The translations under genes and the position numbers were made by a program. From Sanchytrium tribonematis (lineage: Eukaryota; Sanchytriomycota; Sanchytriomycetes; Sanchytriales; Sanchytriaceae), in assembly GCA_018985235.1 (NCBI GenBank), contig JADGIG010000069.1, forward strand, positions 1 through 24,940: 24,940 nt of DNA. Reading direction: 5' to 3'. The notes under the pieces are model-generated. The model saw nothing but the letters and a program-made list of their open reading frames with translations. It ran no database searches and had not been told where the DNA came from. Below, one piece after another: positions 23,500 to 24,940 of the stretch (its first letter is position 1; each line of letters begins with the position of its first letter).

Positions 23500-24940
23500 A
23501 TGTCAATTTCCATAGCAACGCAGTGTCAAGCAGTCATTGACTTGGCAACATCTCTCATGATGGATCAACCTCATTTCAAACTCCTTTCAACGAATTGTTG
23601 CAATTCCCCAACAACAGGTGTTACTTGCGATAATGGTAATGCGAATGTTATTGATATAGAATGGACAGGATTACAATCACCCCCATTTGTACTCACTGGT
23701 GTCCTCACATCATCTCCATTTCTCAGTTTGCCACATTTAAATGGAATGCGAATTCATCATACTTCTGTTACTGGTGGTATTCCAGATATCCCACCGGGTT
23801 CATTAGGTGGTTTGGATGCTTCATATACACTACTCAATGGGATCGTGGGTTCTATTCCGACTTCAATGCAAGGATTGGTCATTTCAAATACTCAAATTTA
23901 TGGCACATTGAATTTACATGATCAAATGCAAATATTAGATGTGTCTAATACCCAATTGACTAGTGTGAGTATAGCAGGTGTTGATTACTTCAATCCTGCG
24001 TTACATGCAGTCAATTATTTCGGATATACGAATATGTGCAAATTAAACAATATTTTAGTGGATATTCATTCCTTATCTGCTGCTGTATTAAATGCGTGTG
24101 AGCATAATGGTTTATTGACTGCACCATACACGAGCATTATGACTACCATACATCAATCAACAAGCAGATTGAGCACATTGGCAACGACAACTCGATTTAG
24201 TACAATTGCAAGTACTTTTAGAGCCAGTACGGTTTCAACAACTACAACAAGAGTAACTGCAGCACCAAGTAGCACAACTAGTTTAAGATACAGCACAATT
24301 ATGACTACCAGTGCAGCTACAACATCAAAACCAAGTACAACATCTAAAAGCACCAGTGTAGGATATCCATTAACTACTGTAAAGTCAGCCACTACCTTGC
24401 TTACTACAACAAAAGCATTTTATACGCAAAGTACCGCAAATATACTTAAGACTACTCAGCCTGCCACTCAAATGGCACCAATAATGACTGCTGTGTACTC
24501 CAGCTCAAAGGCAAAAGAAGATTCGTCATTGATCTCAAACCTATCTAGTAGTGCTGTGGTGTCAACAGATGAGGTATATTCAAGACCATCTGATATTATT
24601 GGAGAATACTCTGAAAATGTGTTTTCTACTTTGGATGGTGAAACAGTATTGGAGCAAAATCCAAATTCAATTGGCGATGTAATACAAACTATTAATACGA
24701 GACCGTTAAGATTTCTTCATACTAGTAGTGCATGTACATTAAATCATACACAGATCTATACTTCAAATAGTCTATATTCTGAAATATTATCTACTTCTTC
24801 GAAATATACACCATTAGCAAATGAGATTACTCCGAATACCTTGGATCAGATCTCAAATACTAATAATCCATATATTTATATATTAATAGGTTTATTATTA
24901 TTGATAAGTGCTGGATTATTGATTGCTAGACATTTTATCA
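23500..24940 (+). CDS. LRR / long Thr-Ser stalk / TM surface protein (3' end outside window)
   Basis: Open frame of 480 codons running off the window. N-cap: QCQAVIDLATSLMM (C9), NCCNSPTTGVTC and NVIDIEWTGL. Short LRRs include LLNGIVGSIP and ISNTQIYGTLNL, then a two-Cys C-cap (MCKLNNILV...NACEHN). The Thr/Ser-rich stalk is the longest of the group (about residues 205-450), with STT- and TTT-type repeats, and carries INTRPL at 398-403. A hydrophobic helix (YIYILIGLLLLISAGLLI, about 455-473) followed by ARHFI begins the membrane and tail region, like LLVAKR and LLLARF in the paralogues. There is no clear signal peptide (MSISIATQC). The cytosolic tail is not visible. The Thr-rich stalk should be heavily O-glycosylated. 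Confidence 0.85.
   Translation, partial: MSISIATQCQAVIDLATSLMMDQPHFKLLSTNCCNSPTTGVTCDNGNANVIDIEWTGLQSPPFVLTGVLTSSPFLSLPHLNGMRIHHTSVTGGIPDIPPGSLGGLDASYTLLNGIVGSIPTSMQGLVISNTQIYGTLNLHDQMQILDVSNTQLTSVSIAGVDYFNPALHAVNYFGYTNMCKLNNILVDIHSLSAAVLNACEHNGLLTAPYTSIMTTIHQSTSRLSTLATTTRFSTIASTFRASTVSTTTTRVTAAPSSTTSLRYSTIMTTSAATTSKPSTTSKSTSVGYPLTTVKSATTLLTTTKAFYTQSTANILKTTQPATQMAPIMTAVYSSSKAKEDSSLISNLSSSAVVSTDEVYSRPSDIIGEYSENVFSTLDGETVLEQNPNSIGDVIQTINTRPLRFLHTSSACTLNHTQIYTSNSLYSEILSTSSKYTPLANEITPNTLDQISNTNNPYIYILIGLLLLISAGLLIARHFI

Noticed and set aside
24153-24392. 79-codon minus-strand frame rich in Val/Leu
   Set aside because: It is the antisense of ACA/ACT/AGT repeats in the Thr/Ser stalk of the last LRR gene; a composition artefact.
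1-24940. tRNA genes, transposons, retroelements or CRISPR arrays
   Set aside because: I looked for TGGYNNAGY...GGTTCGA patterns, terminal repeats, transposase or reverse-transcriptase motifs and regular spacers, and found none I could support.

Overview
This is a compact, AT-rich eukaryotic window with about 20 genes on both strands. It has very short intergenic gaps, almost no introns, two dispersed 5S rRNA genes, and no tRNA, transposon or CRISPR array that I can see. A clear Cyc8/Ssn6-type TPR corepressor, an AMT/Mep ammonium transporter, dispersed 5S genes and repeated short LRR surface proteins suggest a zoosporic fungus (chytrid) or a close fungal relative. That assignment is inference; no rRNA large enough for phylogeny is present.

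Layout. 85-1453 (+) ammonium transporter. 1619-2521 (+) secreted M43 metalloprotease, overlapping tail to tail with an unknown secreted protein (2502-3614, -). 3801-5691 (+) Cyc8/Ssn6. 5702-6199 (-) small four-helix membrane protein. 6421-9148 (+) triple-module LRR protein. 9160-9784 (-) Mpv17/PMP22 family. 9828-10220 (-) ankyrin protein. 10266-11195 (-) short-chain dehydrogenase. 11328-11443 (+) 5S rRNA. 11553-11858 and 12447-12869 (+) small secreted Cys proteins, with a decayed reading frame between them. 12886-14118 and 14253-15593 (-) paralogous LRR/mucin/TM proteins. 15707-17638 (-) caspase-like protein. 17746-17861 (+) second, identical 5S rRNA. 18000-18662 (-) multi-pass membrane protein. 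18823-20157 (+) RING-H2 protein. 20221-21549, 21645-22838 and 23500 to the window end (+) three more LRR/mucin/TM proteins, with a doubtful small ORF at 22935-23303.

Three genome-level patterns stand out. First, four genes from four unrelated families are each interrupted by one intron of exactly 19 nt, with a fixed YTNAT branch-like element and the A always at intron position 14. Second, in most genes an AATAAA poly(A) signal overlaps or abuts the stop codon. Third, all five short LRR genes share a bipartite upstream element, RGAAYHTTCTAAT plus CCAAT, 49-59 nt before the ATG.

The five short LRR proteins plus the triple-module one form a local family. Its parts are a Cys-capped plant-type LRR module, a Ser/Thr-rich stalk with a conserved TRP(I/L)-like motif, one membrane helix, and (in three copies) a basic GR(R/K)xxxGTL tail. 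The most likely undescribed system here is this co-regulated surface receptor-like family. The tiny introns are the most unusual molecular feature.
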